Counted from the first letter of the stretch, positions 8,798-16,865 are shown. The stretch: 64,000 bases of DNA from Bacteroidales bacterium (GCA_016291185.1 JAEFAI010000008.1:1-64000), one strand, 5' to 3'. Program-made: numbers and translations. Notes: generated from the letters alone by a model not told the origin.

Positions 8798-11710
8798 TTA
8801 TTCATTCTTTGTGTAGGTTAACTCAAGTAGTTCTTGCGCGATGGAAGGGCTTGTAATCCGCATCAGATTATCATCCTCCTTGGCGTTGGACAGCAGATTC
8901 ATGCTCCCGTACCAGACAATGGATTGGTCGATGATGGCAAATCGTTCGTAGCAACGAGGGGGAGTGAGAATCTGAATACTAGCACCTCGCAGAGATTGTA
9001 GCAATTCCAGATGATGTTCCCGTCCATCCTCCGGATAATGGTCCGGAGATAGAGAAATGACATAAATACGAACGCCTCGCGCTTGAAGGATTTCGCTCTG
9101 CCCGATTAACCAATTCGTTCTCCTCGACCCAAGAGACGGACTGGAGATGACGATACTCTTTACGGCAGACAGAATATCTTTTTCAAAGGACTCCTTGTAA
9201 TTGTCGCTACCGAAAATTGAATTAGTGACAACCTGTTTATCAACCACTTCCGCGCATACATCAAAGCCAATCTTCTTATATGTCCGGAGGCGACGGTGAT
9301 ACATTCTTTCCAATGTGGGAATGTGCTGGTCAATATAATCGTAAATGATGACGTCCTTCTTGCCATCATAATCCCTGTTCAACCGCCCGGCATATTGCTC
9401 GACGTTCCCCTCAAATGAAATGGGCATCGCCAGTAGCATTGTATCCAGCCTTGGATAATTGAACCCTTCGCCTATATATTGTCCGGTGGCAACTACAAGC
9501 AGGCTGTCTCTGCCGGGAACGGCAGCCATCTTTTCCCTTAATTCTGCACGCGCCTTTTGGCTCTTGCCCCCCAACAGGAGGAAAACATGGTCGGCCGAAT
9601 CTTTGAGTTGCGAATAGAGTGCTTCCGCGTGTATCCTTGATTTGGTCATCACCACGGGCGTTCGTCCCTTACGGATGCAGTCATTGACGTCGGCTATGAT
9701 CTGGAGCGTCCGAATCTCACTCTGGATAATCAGCTGATTAAGTTCATGCATCTTTCTGTCCTCCGAAGTAGACAGGTCTACAAGACGTGTGAATCTGGGA
9801 TAGACGAAATGGCCGATTCCTTGCTTCTGAGCTCTTTCTTTGGCGGTATAGCGATGACGTATCGGCCCCAGTTGCATAAGGAGCCGCCTTTCCTGCTTGT
9901 CACCCCGCTTGACCGTTGCGCTCATCCCGTAAACATACTTGGCGGCTGAAGCACGCAGTACGTTCTCAAAAGTAGCCGCTGCCGCGTGATGACATTCATC
10001 TACGATAACCATCCCGTAGTCACGGGCCATCGGGTTGATGTTGTCCTCTTTCCCCAGGGATCCAATCATCGCGATGTCAATGATCCCCGTGGCCGCCTTC
10101 TTCTGGGAAGAAAACGTGCCGATAACAGAATCCCGCCGCTTGATTCTTCCTTTCGGCGTGGTATAAGTGGGTAATTCTTCCTGAATGGTCAAGAAGCGAT
10201 TCAAGTCCTGAACCCAATTGTTCATTATCTCGACGCTATCCACCAACACCAGCGTATTCACCTTGCGTTGGGCTATGAGATATGCACCAATGACAGTCTT
10301 GCCGAAGGCGGTAGCAGCAGCCAAAATGCCGATATCATGCGCCGATAACCGCTCTGCCGCAACCGATTGTTCTGGATACAACGCTCCATTGAAGGAGATA
10401 TCGATAGCCCGACCTGACTGCCGTTTATCTGTTATTCTACAGGGAATCTCTGCTTCATATAGCTGGCCCTTCAAGTCATCAAAACACCCTCTTGGAATAA
10501 CGATGTGGCTTCCTTCTTCGTAGCCGTCATAAACAATCCTGGGCGTATTGCTAGTGGAGAAGCCAAGAGCCAGATTTTGGTAAAACTGCGGATTGGAGTA
10601 GGCGGCCAGCCTCCTGACAGCATTCTGTAAACGGGGTTTCAGATTCCGCTTGTCTATATAGATACCATCGGCCAAAATGATTTGCACGGGGCCGGCCGCA
10701 TCCGAGGACTTGAAATTGTAGGGCGATGGCTTGGGACTTTTGCCGAAAAGCAATAGACTCTCCTCTTCCGGTTCATCCACCTTGTCGCTCTGGAACATGC
10801 CCATTGTATCATTCTCCGGACACCAGGCTTTGATGAAATCGCCTATCTCTTTCCCTGAAAGCCTTTTTGTCCCTATCAGTTTCGTCCATTGGTCACTGTA
10901 TGGAGCCCATCTTTCATCTACGAAAGCGCTGTTCCCTTTCCGCAAAGCCGTCCCCTGCAACGGGAGAGCAATCAAGTTCCCCAGTTTCCCTTCCGGCAGG
11001 AAATCCTGCATCGGCATCATCCTGTCGTAGTATTGGAAATTCTTTAAACTCACGGATTCAGCGCCCTTTGCGAGAAGCGCTTCGCCAAACTTCCTAGCTT
11101 TTATGGCCGGGATTGCTTCGCTGAAGAATATCCATACATGGGCGCCGTGACCGGAGCGGGAACGTTCCACAAGAGCATCGATTCCGACGGCAGAACAAAT
11201 GTTTCGCAAGGCATCTACCTCTTGCTGCCAATCCTTAGATGGGGCGGCATCCTCGTCGTGATTGTCAAAATCGAAGACAAGAAACCAGCACGTCCCGTCC
11301 GGAAATAGCGGATAAAGGCCGATGACATCGGAGCAATCCGCTTTGTCGCCTTTTAGGTGTTCAAGGATAGCCTTGGTATTCAATACGAAGTAATCCTTTC
11401 CGGGACAGTCTTGACATTTTATCCTCTCCCCACTCTTCTTGGGGCAAATGCCTGTCTCCCAGAAGTTCTTGCATTGGGTGTAATAGCCCCCTTTGCGTCC
11501 ACGCTTTACATACACATCCTTCCGGCCCCGGAAGCATGAATAAAACTGGATGGCGTGCTCAGGAGTTAGTTCCGGGAATTGTATCTCGCCAACAGGGTCT
11601 TGTGTCCTCTCAAGATATGCCTGATAATCATAAGGGATACCGTTTTCATCCAGCAACTGCTTTAAATAACGGATTTCGGATTCCAGTTTGGCAATCTGAG
11701 AGTCAATCAT
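8798..11710 (-). CDS. TOTE-type primase + SF2 helicase + PLD-like nuclease-fold protein
   Basis: 970 aa from the ATG at 11710, chosen because it lies 4 bp after the phosphoesterase stop; the longer frame to 11806 would run back into that gene. A short coiled coil (1-25) precedes a Cys cluster (C80, C89, C99, C102) and an archaeo-eukaryotic primase-like domain with FDFDN (146-150) and SGHGAHVWIFF (186-196), the pattern of TOTE conflict-system primases. The helicase has ATAFGKT (466-472), DECHH (571-575), SAT (597-599) and QYAGRLNR (772-779). The C-terminus (about 840-970) resembles a PLD fold with YERFAIIDQSIVWYGSMN, where the HxKxxxxD histidine and lysine are Tyr and Arg. Related proteins are considered selfish-element or phage defence factors; activity is inferred. 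Confidence 0.85.
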   Translation of the reverse strand: MIDSQIAKLESEIRYLKQLLDENGIPYDYQAYLERTQDPVGEIQFPELTPEHAIQFYSCFRGRKDVYVKRGRKGGYYTQCKNFWETGICPKKSGERIKCQDCPGKDYFVLNTKAILEHLKGDKADCSDVIGLYPLFPDGTCWFLVFDFDNHDEDAAPSKDWQQEVDALRNICSAVGIDALVERSRSGHGAHVWIFFSEAIPAIKARKFGEALLAKGAESVSLKNFQYYDRMMPMQDFLPEGKLGNLIALPLQGTALRKGNSAFVDERWAPYSDQWTKLIGTKRLSGKEIGDFIKAWCPENDTMGMFQSDKVDEPEEESLLLFGKSPKPSPYNFKSSDAAGPVQIILADGIYIDKRNLKPRLQNAVRRLAAYSNPQFYQNLALGFSTSNTPRIVYDGYEEGSHIVIPRGCFDDLKGQLYEAEIPCRITDKRQSGRAIDISFNGALYPEQSVAAERLSAHDIGILAAATAFGKTVIGAYLIAQRKVNTLVLVDSVEIMNNWVQDLNRFLTIQEELPTYTTPKGRIKRRDSVIGTFSSQKKAATGIIDIAMIGSLGKEDNINPMARDYGMVIVDECHHAAAATFENVLRASAAKYVYGMSATVKRGDKQERRLLMQLGPIRHRYTAKERAQKQGIGHFVYPRFTRLVDLSTSEDRKMHELNQLIIQSEIRTLQIIADVNDCIRKGRTPVVMTKSRIHAEALYSQLKDSADHVFLLLGGKSQKARAELREKMAAVPGRDSLLVVATGQYIGEGFNYPRLDTMLLAMPISFEGNVEQYAGRLNRDYDGKKDVIIYDYIDQHIPTLERMYHRRLRTYKKIGFDVCAEVVDKQVVTNSIFGSDNYKESFEKDILSAVKSIVISSPSLGSRRTNWLIGQSEILQARGVRIYVISLSPDHYPEDGREHHLELLQSLRGASIQILTPPRCYERFAIIDQSIVWYGSMNLLSNAKEDDNLMRITSPSIAQELLELTYTKNE

Positions 11711-11714
11711 TGTC

Positions 11715-12476
11715 TTATAGTATGATATGCCTTGATGAATTGAACGCGTGATGTTCGCCGGAGAACACATAGCCAAGTTGATTGGAAACGCACTGCGTCC
11801 GGCCAATCACGCCGTCAATATTTCTGTGAGAGTGTCCATAAACCCAATAGTCTGCCCCGCAACTCTCCACGAAGTCGTACTCTTCGGCCGTAAAGGCCCC
11901 GTTGATCCGGCTACCCTTGAAGTCTGGAGATGAAAGGACAAACGACGGCACATGATGGGTCACAACCACCCTGTGAGGAGCCTTGGCCGAAGAACACGCC
12001 TCACGCAGGAAATCCATGCATCGCTTGTGCTCGTTATTGAATTGCTCGAAGGTGAGCGGCTCACCCTTGTACAGAATCCTGTGGAAGTCCGTCACACCGG
12101 ACTCTGTGACAAAGGCATCCTGCAAAGGAATGTGCGCCCACATCGTGGAAAGAATCATGTCCACATCTTCCAGCGTCACAACAGCGTTGTAGTAAACCTT
12201 TACATTAGGCCTAATCTCCAACAGCTCTCCGTCCTGAAGCGTCGCAATGTCGTAGTACTTATAGAATTCATGGTTGCCGGGGACGACCAGTACCTGTTCA
12301 TACTGCTCGGCAACATTATCCCAGAATGGGTGCTTGGAGTAATTCTCATCGCCAAGATAGCCGATGTCCCCGGCCAACACAAGCACATCACCCGCCTTCT
12401 CAAGCGGGTGCTGCTTAAGATAACGCCAGTTGTCGGCGAATTCCAGATGGAGGTCGGATGCAAACTGGATTCTCAT
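11715..12476 (-). CDS. Calcineurin-like metallophosphoesterase
   Basis: 253 aa with the complete metal-binding set: SDLHLEF (residues 7-13), GDIG (36-39), GNHEFY (67-72), a THH motif and GHSH near the C-terminus. Length fits a stand-alone phosphoesterase domain with no signal peptide, so it is cytoplasmic. It overlaps the nucleotidyltransferase stop by 4 bp (ATGA at 12473-12476) and ends 4 bp before the primase-helicase start, so it is an integral part of this operon. It might hydrolyse a nucleotide or nucleic-acid 3'/5' phosphate produced or removed by the neighbours. That role is inference from context only. Confidence 0.88.
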   Translation of the reverse strand: MRIQFASDLHLEFADNWRYLKQHPLEKAGDVLVLAGDIGYLGDENYSKHPFWDNVAEQYEQVLVVPGNHEFYKYYDIATLQDGELLEIRPNVKVYYNAVVTLEDVDMILSTMWAHIPLQDAFVTESGVTDFHRILYKGEPLTFEQFNNEHKRCMDFLREACSSAKAPHRVVVTHHVPSFVLSSPDFKGSRINGAFTAEEYDFVESCGADYWVYGHSHRNIDGVIGRTQCVSNQLGYVFSGEHHAFNSSRHIIL

Positions 12477-13255
12477 AACACAAAACCTTCTCTCAAAACC
12501 CCAAGAACACCATCAAGCACAATGTCGTCAATGCCCAGAGAACCCTTGAGCGACTGCCTGACAGAAGCTTCTTCCACAGCAAGGAGGAACTCATCCAGCA
12601 TCTCCCGGATACTTTCTCCCACCTTGTACTGCTCACCGGCGGGCAGATAAGCGGCTGCCATAATGACATCTCTACGGTGCTTCTTGATGTCATCAGCATT
12701 CACTCTCTTCCCGGACTTTTTGTCGGAAAGAAGATTCAGATATGCCAGCGCTTTCAGGCAGACCAGTGCATCGGCAGATGCATAACGGATTCCGTCAACC
12801 ACCTCGAAGTGAGCCGTCAGATAATCATAGTAGTTCCTGTCCAGAATAATGGCCGACAAGTGTGAGTAATCTTCGCCGGTATCGATGTACTCGATATGGT
12901 GCTCCGCCGGTGTTCCGATGGTCTCATCGGGCTTGGAAAGAAGTTCAATCTGGTCCGGATATCCTTCCTTCCCTTCTACAAAACTGTAAAACACATAGCG
13001 TTTGTCACCGTCCTTGCTCTTTCTGGAGGCGAACTTGTAGCCGCCATCCTTGATAAATCTCCAGAATGTGCCGACAAAACCCGCAGACAATTCCTGCGGT
13101 ACCAATACCATATCAATGTCTGTCGTCTTCCTAGGCCTGATGTCACCCTCGGGCATGACAGCCCTGCAAGCGCTGCCGCCAATTACGATGAAAGAATCGG
13201 CAAAGGGCGCAAATGCCTCCCTGAAAGCGTCAATTCCACTTACTATTTCTTCCAT
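12473..13255 (-). CDS. AbiEii-like nucleotidyltransferase (putative toxin)
   Basis: 260 aa. The N-terminus has the nucleotidyltransferase core GGSACR (residues 26-31) and DID (46-48), in the arrangement GGS-x(n)-DxD seen in AbiEii/type IV toxins. The following region (about 80-200) carries an AbiEii-like helical segment with conserved DALVCLKALAYLNL. The gene begins inside the last 13 bp of the winged-helix gene, as is usual for AbiEi/AbiEii antitoxin-toxin pairs. In characterised members the toxin modifies tRNA or other nucleic acid; the target here is unknown. An alternative is a non-toxic nucleotidyltransferase working with the downstream phosphoesterase. Confidence 0.75.
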   Translation of the reverse strand: MEEIVSGIDAFREAFAPFADSFIVIGGSACRAVMPEGDIRPRKTTDIDMVLVPQELSAGFVGTFWRFIKDGGYKFASRKSKDGDKRYVFYSFVEGKEGYPDQIELLSKPDETIGTPAEHHIEYIDTGEDYSHLSAIILDRNYYDYLTAHFEVVDGIRYASADALVCLKALAYLNLLSDKKSGKRVNADDIKKHRRDVIMAAAYLPAGEQYKVGESIREMLDEFLLAVEEASVRQSLKGSLGIDDIVLDGVLGVLREGFVL

Positions 13256-14169
13256 ACGCTCTCAAATACAAATCCAAGTTCTTTTTCGACCCGGGGATCC
13301 GGGTCATTCTCCAAGCTCAAATATAGCGATAATTTGTCCACGCTCTTACTGCCGATGGCAGGATATCTCCAAATTTCCACGATGTACGGCCCCTCAAACG
13401 TGTTCAGGTTCTCAAACTGCTCTTTCTTCCACTCCTTTGCATAAGCGGCAATCGTCTGTTCCTGGTCCGGAGCCAGATGGGAATACATCGAAAGGGCCGA
13501 TATTCCGGAGGCGGGAAAGCTTCCATCAGGCAGGCCGGTGCAGTAGAAGCGCTCTTTGACAGGGGACGCCATAAAGGGCTTTGCTTTTTCCCACAAGTCT
13601 TTTCCCGCCAACCCAAAGTCAATGGATTTGCTTCCGGCCGAATCCCGCTCGCATCGGCATAGCCCAAGTTCTTCCAGGTTCTGGACAGCCTTGGCAATGC
13701 TCACATAAGAGTAAGGAAGTGCTTCCGCCAATTCTTGAATGGGCCTATGTTCAAGAGGTTCGCCCTGGAGGTGGAACATGAGCAGATACTGAGCTGAGGC
13801 CGAAAGCTTGGCCGATGCTTTTTTCTTTTTCACCGGAGACGCCATCAGCATGGGGAGGAAAGCATCTCTTCCCCCTGAGATATAATAGACTCCGTGCTCC
13901 ACCAAACGCTTCCGCTGGTAATATAAAAGATTTTCAAAGTAAAATACAACCGGGCGGCCGAACTGCTCTTCTATGCGAGTGGCCGTCTTTCTACAGGTGG
14001 TCGGGGTAGAATGCTCTTTGCCTGGCTCCAACAGAATCATCTGACTCCCTTTGAAAGTGAAGTCATAGAAGCGGTAGCTGTAGGAATAAATGACGGGAAG
14101 CCCTTTCTTTTCATTCCTTGACCATGCCCTCAATGGAATGGGAATGCCTGCGACTGTTACTTTCTCCAT
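13243..14169 (-). CDS. Winged-helix protein, likely AbiEi-like antitoxin/regulator
   Basis: 308 aa. An N-terminal alpha/beta region of about 115 residues is followed by a winged helix at about residues 120-190 (SAQYLLMFHLQ, IQELAEALPYSYVSIAKAVQNLEELGL, then a basic wing) and a C-terminal alpha/beta domain of about 100 residues. The arrangement and the 13-bp overlap with an AbiEii-like gene suggest an antitoxin that also represses its own promoter. A 12-bp inverted repeat overlaps the promoter directly upstream and is the natural operator. Sequence similarity to named AbiEi families is not evident by eye, so the name is from context. Confidence 0.65.
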   Translation of the reverse strand: MEKVTVAGIPIPLRAWSRNEKKGLPVIYSYSYRFYDFTFKGSQMILLEPGKEHSTPTTCRKTATRIEEQFGRPVVFYFENLLYYQRKRLVEHGVYYISGGRDAFLPMLMASPVKKKKASAKLSASAQYLLMFHLQGEPLEHRPIQELAEALPYSYVSIAKAVQNLEELGLCRCERDSAGSKSIDFGLAGKDLWEKAKPFMASPVKERFYCTGLPDGSFPASGISALSMYSHLAPDQEQTIAAYAKEWKKEQFENLNTFEGPYIVEIWRYPAIGSKSVDKLSLYLSLENDPDPRVEKELGFVFESVWKK

Positions 14170-14176
14170 ATATAAA

Positions 14177-14212
14177 TTGCACTATTATACATACAACATA
14201 TTACAGTGCAAA
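14177..14212 (-). promoter_or_regulatory. Promoter with overlapping inverted-repeat operator of the four-gene operon
   Basis: The half-sites 14177-14188 (TTGCACTATTAT) and 14200-14211 (reverse complement TTGCACTGTAAT) form an inverted repeat with 10 of 12 matching bases and an 11-bp spacer. On the minus strand TTGCAC (14206-14211) is followed after 16 bp by TATAAT (14184-14189); a TTTG at 14209-14212 also fits the Bacteroidetes -33 box. A protein bound at both half-sites would cover the promoter, so autorepression by the first gene product is likely. The ATG is 15 bp downstream of TATAAT. Confidence 0.7.
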
Positions 14213-14249
14213 AATACAAATAATATTATGAAATTCAATAGTCTTTCAT

Positions 14250-14328
14250 CTAGTCAACTCCCTCTTCGGTTTTTATCCAGTTTGCCAGCTCTTCCTTTGT
14301 TTCGAAGAAGCCAATAGTAGTTGAAGCT
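14250..14328 (-). other. Short protein-tail-like ORF fragment at inner edge of repeat B
   Basis: On the minus strand the frame leaving repeat copy B encodes FFETKEELANWIKTEEGVD followed by a TAG stop at 14250-14252. An in-frame ATG lies inside the repeat at 14348, giving at most 32 aa. The composition looks like a real protein tail, so this may be a gene end truncated by formation of the repeat. It could also be chance. Confidence 0.3.
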
Positions 14329-14573
14329 CCTGAGGTCACCCGCGTCATAGCCCAAGATTTATCGCACTTTACTGGGTCGTTTTTGTCGAGTTAGCGCAGT
14401 TTGATTGGCCAAAAACCGTCGGTTATTGCACTTTTATAAAAAAGACTGGCTCCTGTGTAACGATATCGACAATCCGGCTTAGTCTCGTCATAAGAACAAA
14501 GAAAACCCGTAGCAAAAACCACGGGCTTTCTTATAACTAATTGATAATTAATCAGTTAATATTCCTCCTCGTT
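14329..14573. repeat. 245-bp direct repeat, copy B (right edge of insert)
   Basis: Second copy of the block at 8234-8478, in direct orientation, about 98.8% identical by eye (differences at the positions equivalent to 14520, 14523 and 14545). It spans the last six codons of the intact DUF2795-like gene, its terminator hairpin and about 180 bp of downstream non-coding DNA. With copy A it frames 5.85 kb containing only the four-gene operon and short flanks. Confidence 0.9.
14502..14530 (-). terminator. Terminator of the DUF2795-like gene
   Basis: Positions 14506-14512 pair with 14519-14525 (one G:U type pair) around a short A-rich loop, and the minus strand continues with a TTTT run. It lies about 26 bp past the stop codon. 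The same hairpin exists in repeat copy A near 8411-8430 with two base changes in one arm. Confidence 0.65.
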
Positions 14574-14777
14574 GAAGAAGAAGTCTTCTTTGGTGGGGTA
14601 GTCGGGCCAGATGTCCTCGATGGTTTCGTAGATTTCGCCCTCTTCCTCGAGCTCCTCCAGGTTCTCAATCACCTCCTCCGGCGCACCGGAACGGTTGGCG
14701 TAATCGATCAATTCTTCTTTGGTTGCAGGCCACGGAGCATCGTCCAGAGCGCTGGCAAGTTCGAGTGTCCAATACAT
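14556..14777 (-). CDS. DUF2795-like small acidic protein
   Basis: 73 aa, very acidic. The pattern LDDAPWPATKEELIDYANRS followed by a helical PEEVIENLEELEEEGEIYETIEDIW segment is typical of the small DUF2795-type proteins common in Bacteroidetes. No function is known. Its final codons lie in repeat copy B, and the same 3' end is duplicated 6.1 kb away in copy A, so it is the apparent anchor of the inserted segment. Confidence 0.75.
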   Translation of the reverse strand: MYWTLELASALDDAPWPATKEELIDYANRSGAPEEVIENLEELEEEGEIYETIEDIWPDYPTKEDFFFNEEEY

Positions 14778-14799
14778 AGTCGTACTTTTTAAATTCGCG

Positions 14800-14807
14800 C
14801 AAAAATA
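14800..14807 (-). promoter_or_regulatory. -7 promoter element of the DUF2795-like gene
   Basis: On the minus strand TATTTTTG matches TAnnTTTG exactly, 23 bp before the start codon. No TTTG is present at the expected -33 position, so this is a partial match. Confidence 0.4.
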
Positions 14808-15016
14808 GAAATTATTTCCATATCTGAATCGCTTTCCCGGAAAAAGTTATCAACATGTCATTTCATAAGGCGGGAAAGCGGTTGATAAGTGTGTGTTTTC
14901 GTCCCGAATTGACTTGGGATGAATCGCTCGAATTCGTAATTTCGTCCCTGAATCGTTTGTAATTCTCCGCCAAATGGGCTGTTCGTCACCTTTTGGGCTG
15001 TTTCGGTCAGAATGCT

Positions 15017-15047
15017 TTTGCGGACGCGCCGCGACCCCATAACTTTG
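15017..15047 (+). promoter_or_regulatory. Bacteroidetes-type promoter
   Basis: TTTG (15017-15020), 19-bp spacer, TAACTTTG (15040-15047): an exact fit. Transcription would start near 15054, after the upstream in-frame start at 14993, which supports the ATG at 15074 as the real start of the following gene. Confidence 0.75.
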
Positions 15048-15073
15048 CCGTCGAAAAACCAAACGAATTTGCC

Positions 15074-16336
15074 ATGACACAGCAGAAACTCCTGAGGCTG
15101 GACAATGCCTCGTTTATATATCCCGCCAGTCTGTCGAAGAAATACGCTTCGCTCTACCGCATGTCCGTGACACTCGCCGAGTCCGTGGATGAGGAGATTC
15201 TCCAGCGAGCACTGGAGAATACCGTTTCCCGTATTCCGACTTTCGGGTACACCCTCACGGGCGGCACCCTGTGGTGGTACCTGCGCAAGCTGGACCGCCC
15301 CGTTCGCGTACTGCCTCTCCAGCATCTGCATCAGTTCAGCATTGCCGGCAACGACGGCTTCCTCTTTCGCGTGTCCGCGGACGGTTGCCGCATCGTCCAG
15401 GATATCTTCCACGTCCTGACGGACGGCAACGGGGGTATGACCTTCCTGCTCACGCTGACCGCGGAATACCTTCGCCTGCGTTACGGGATCACACCGGACT
15501 ACGGCGGACGCATCCTGGATCCGTCGGACGTGCCCAGTGCTTCCGAGCTTGCGGATTCCTTCGATGATTTCAGCGGTAAGCGCGGTGCGCTGGAGAAGAA
15601 TGATGCGGCCTACCACATTCACGGTCGCGTGCTCTCGCACAAGGTGCTGCGCGACGTGCGCATTAAGATGCCGATGGCGCAGGTGCATGCCGAGGCCAAG
15701 CGTCGCGACGCCACGGTGACGGAGCTGCTCACGGCTGCGATGGTGGCCGCCTTGCAGGATGTGCGCCGCAAAGATCCGTTTCGCCACCGCTCCGTTCTTA
15801 AGGTCAATGTGCCGGTGGACCTGCGCAAAATCTTCGGCGGACGGACGCTCCGCAACTTCTCTTCTTATGTGGTGCTGGGTGTGGACGTTCGCAACGGGGA
15901 ATACGATTTTGGCCAGATCCTCGGGATCGTGCGTGCGCAGAAGCGCCTGTACTCAATGCAGAGCGAGTTGGAGCCCAAGATCGCGAAGAATGTGGAATTG
16001 GAGGATAGTTTTGCCATCAACTGCATCCCGCGCGTGCTCAAAAAGCCCATCATCGACATCATCTTCAAGCTGAAAGGGGACCGCTACTGCTCGCACACCC
16101 TGTCCAACCTGGGCCGGATCGAGCTGCCGGAGGCGATGCGTCCGTATGTGCGCGAGGTTGACTTCATTCTGGGCCGTCAGCGCGGCAACTCCGGTGCCTC
16201 CGCCTGCGTCGGCTACGGCGACAGCCTGATACTCAATATGTCCCGCCGGATTGCCGAGCGCGGATTCGAAGACGCCTTCATCCAGCAGCTCGGGCGTTTG
16301 GGGATCAATGCTGACGACGATCAGCAGAATATTTAA
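15074..16336 (+). CDS. Condensation-fold acyltransferase-like protein (alcohol acetyltransferase/WS-DGAT type)
   Basis: 420 aa from the ATG at 15074, chosen because a perfect promoter lies between this and the earlier in-frame start. The sequence resembles the chloramphenicol-acetyltransferase/condensation superfamily: an N-terminal half with FHVLTDGNGGMTFL, a variant of HHxxxDG, and a C-terminal half with a VPVDLRKIFGGRTLRNFSS segment like the DFG-type loop of these folds. The first catalytic His position is Phe-His here, within the usual variation. It probably transfers an acyl group to a hydroxyl acceptor; the substrate is unknown. It is monocistronic. Confidence 0.7.
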   Translation: MTQQKLLRLDNASFIYPASLSKKYASLYRMSVTLAESVDEEILQRALENTVSRIPTFGYTLTGGTLWWYLRKLDRPVRVLPLQHLHQFSIAGNDGFLFRVSADGCRIVQDIFHVLTDGNGGMTFLLTLTAEYLRLRYGITPDYGGRILDPSDVPSASELADSFDDFSGKRGALEKNDAAYHIHGRVLSHKVLRDVRIKMPMAQVHAEAKRRDATVTELLTAAMVAALQDVRRKDPFRHRSVLKVNVPVDLRKIFGGRTLRNFSSYVVLGVDVRNGEYDFGQILGIVRAQKRLYSMQSELEPKIAKNVELEDSFAINCIPRVLKKPIIDIIFKLKGDRYCSHTLSNLGRIELPEAMRPYVREVDFILGRQRGNSGASACVGYGDSLILNMSRRIAERGFEDAFIQQLGRLGINADDDQQNI

Positions 16337-16352
16337 ATATTTGCAGAAAAAT

Positions 16353-16383
16353 TTTGCAGGTATCCGAAAAGTAACTATATTTG
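16353..16383 (+). promoter_or_regulatory. Promoter of rplS
   Basis: TTTG (16353-16356), 19-bp spacer, TATATTTG (16376-16383): an exact Bacteroidetes promoter, 72 bp before the rplS start codon. The long leader could hold regulatory structure, but none was resolved. Confidence 0.75.
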
Positions 16384-16455
16384 CAGTCCGAAAAGAAAGC
16401 AGCCTCTCTTCGAACGGTTTGATGACGCTGCCTCTTCCAATAGCATTGACATATT

Positions 16456-16836
16456 ATGGATTTGATTAACTTAGTAGAGCAGTCGTTCTCCCAGAACAAA
16501 GCTGCCTCCTACCCGCAGTTCAAAGCCGGTGACACCATCACGGTGACGTACCGGATCAAGGAAGGCGACAAGGAGAGACTCCAGAGTTTCCGTGGCGTGG
16601 TGATCCAGATTTGTGGTTCCACTCCGTACACGAAGACCTTCACCATCCGCAAGGTTTCGAACGGTATCGGTGTCGAGAGAATCTTCCCTTACGAGTCTCC
16701 GGCCATTGACACGATTGAACTGAACAAAGTCGGTAAAGTCCGCCGTGCACGTATCTTCTACCTCCGCAACCTCTCTGGTAAGAAGGCTCGCATCAAGGAA
16801 GCGAAGCGTGTCGTCAAGGACGCCCCGGCAGAGTAA
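16456..16836 (+). CDS. rplS: 50S ribosomal protein L19
   Basis: 126 aa. The whole sequence fits bL19: an N-terminal helix (MDLINLVEQSF), FKAGDTITVTYRIKEGDKERLQSFRG, the TFTIRKVSNGIGVERIFPYESPAID core and VRRARIFYLRNLSGKKARIKE. The length is normal for the family with a short C-terminal extension. It contributes to the 30S-50S interface. It stands alone here rather than in an rpsP-rimM-trmD-rplS operon, as is common in Bacteroidetes. A tRNA gene follows 29 bp downstream. Confidence 0.98.
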   Translation: MDLINLVEQSFSQNKAASYPQFKAGDTITVTYRIKEGDKERLQSFRGVVIQICGSTPYTKTFTIRKVSNGIGVERIFPYESPAIDTIELNKVGKVRRARIFYLRNLSGKKARIKEAKRVVKDAPAE

Positions 16837-16840
16837 GATA

Positions 16841-16859
16841 AACCGGCCTAGCGCCGGTT
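16841..16859 (+). terminator. Hairpin between rplS and tRNA-Arg
   Basis: AACCGGC (16841-16847) pairs with GCCGGTT (16853-16859) over a 5-nt loop, 4 bp after the rplS stop. It lacks a strong T run, so it may be an attenuating or processing hairpin rather than a full terminator. Confidence 0.45.
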
Positions 16860-16865
16860 GGTTAT

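Noticed and set aside
11711..11806. Upstream start of the primase-helicase
   Set aside because: It would extend 92 bp into the phosphoesterase gene; the ATG at 11710 is 4 bp after that gene's stop and begins the coiled coil.
8234..14573. Integrase, transposase or relaxase within the cassette
   Set aside because: All open frames were read on both strands; none shows tyrosine-recombinase RxxR..Y, DDE or serine-recombinase features.
14993..15073. Upstream start of the condensation-fold acyltransferase
   Set aside because: A perfect promoter lies at 15017-15047, downstream of this start, so these codons would not be in the message.
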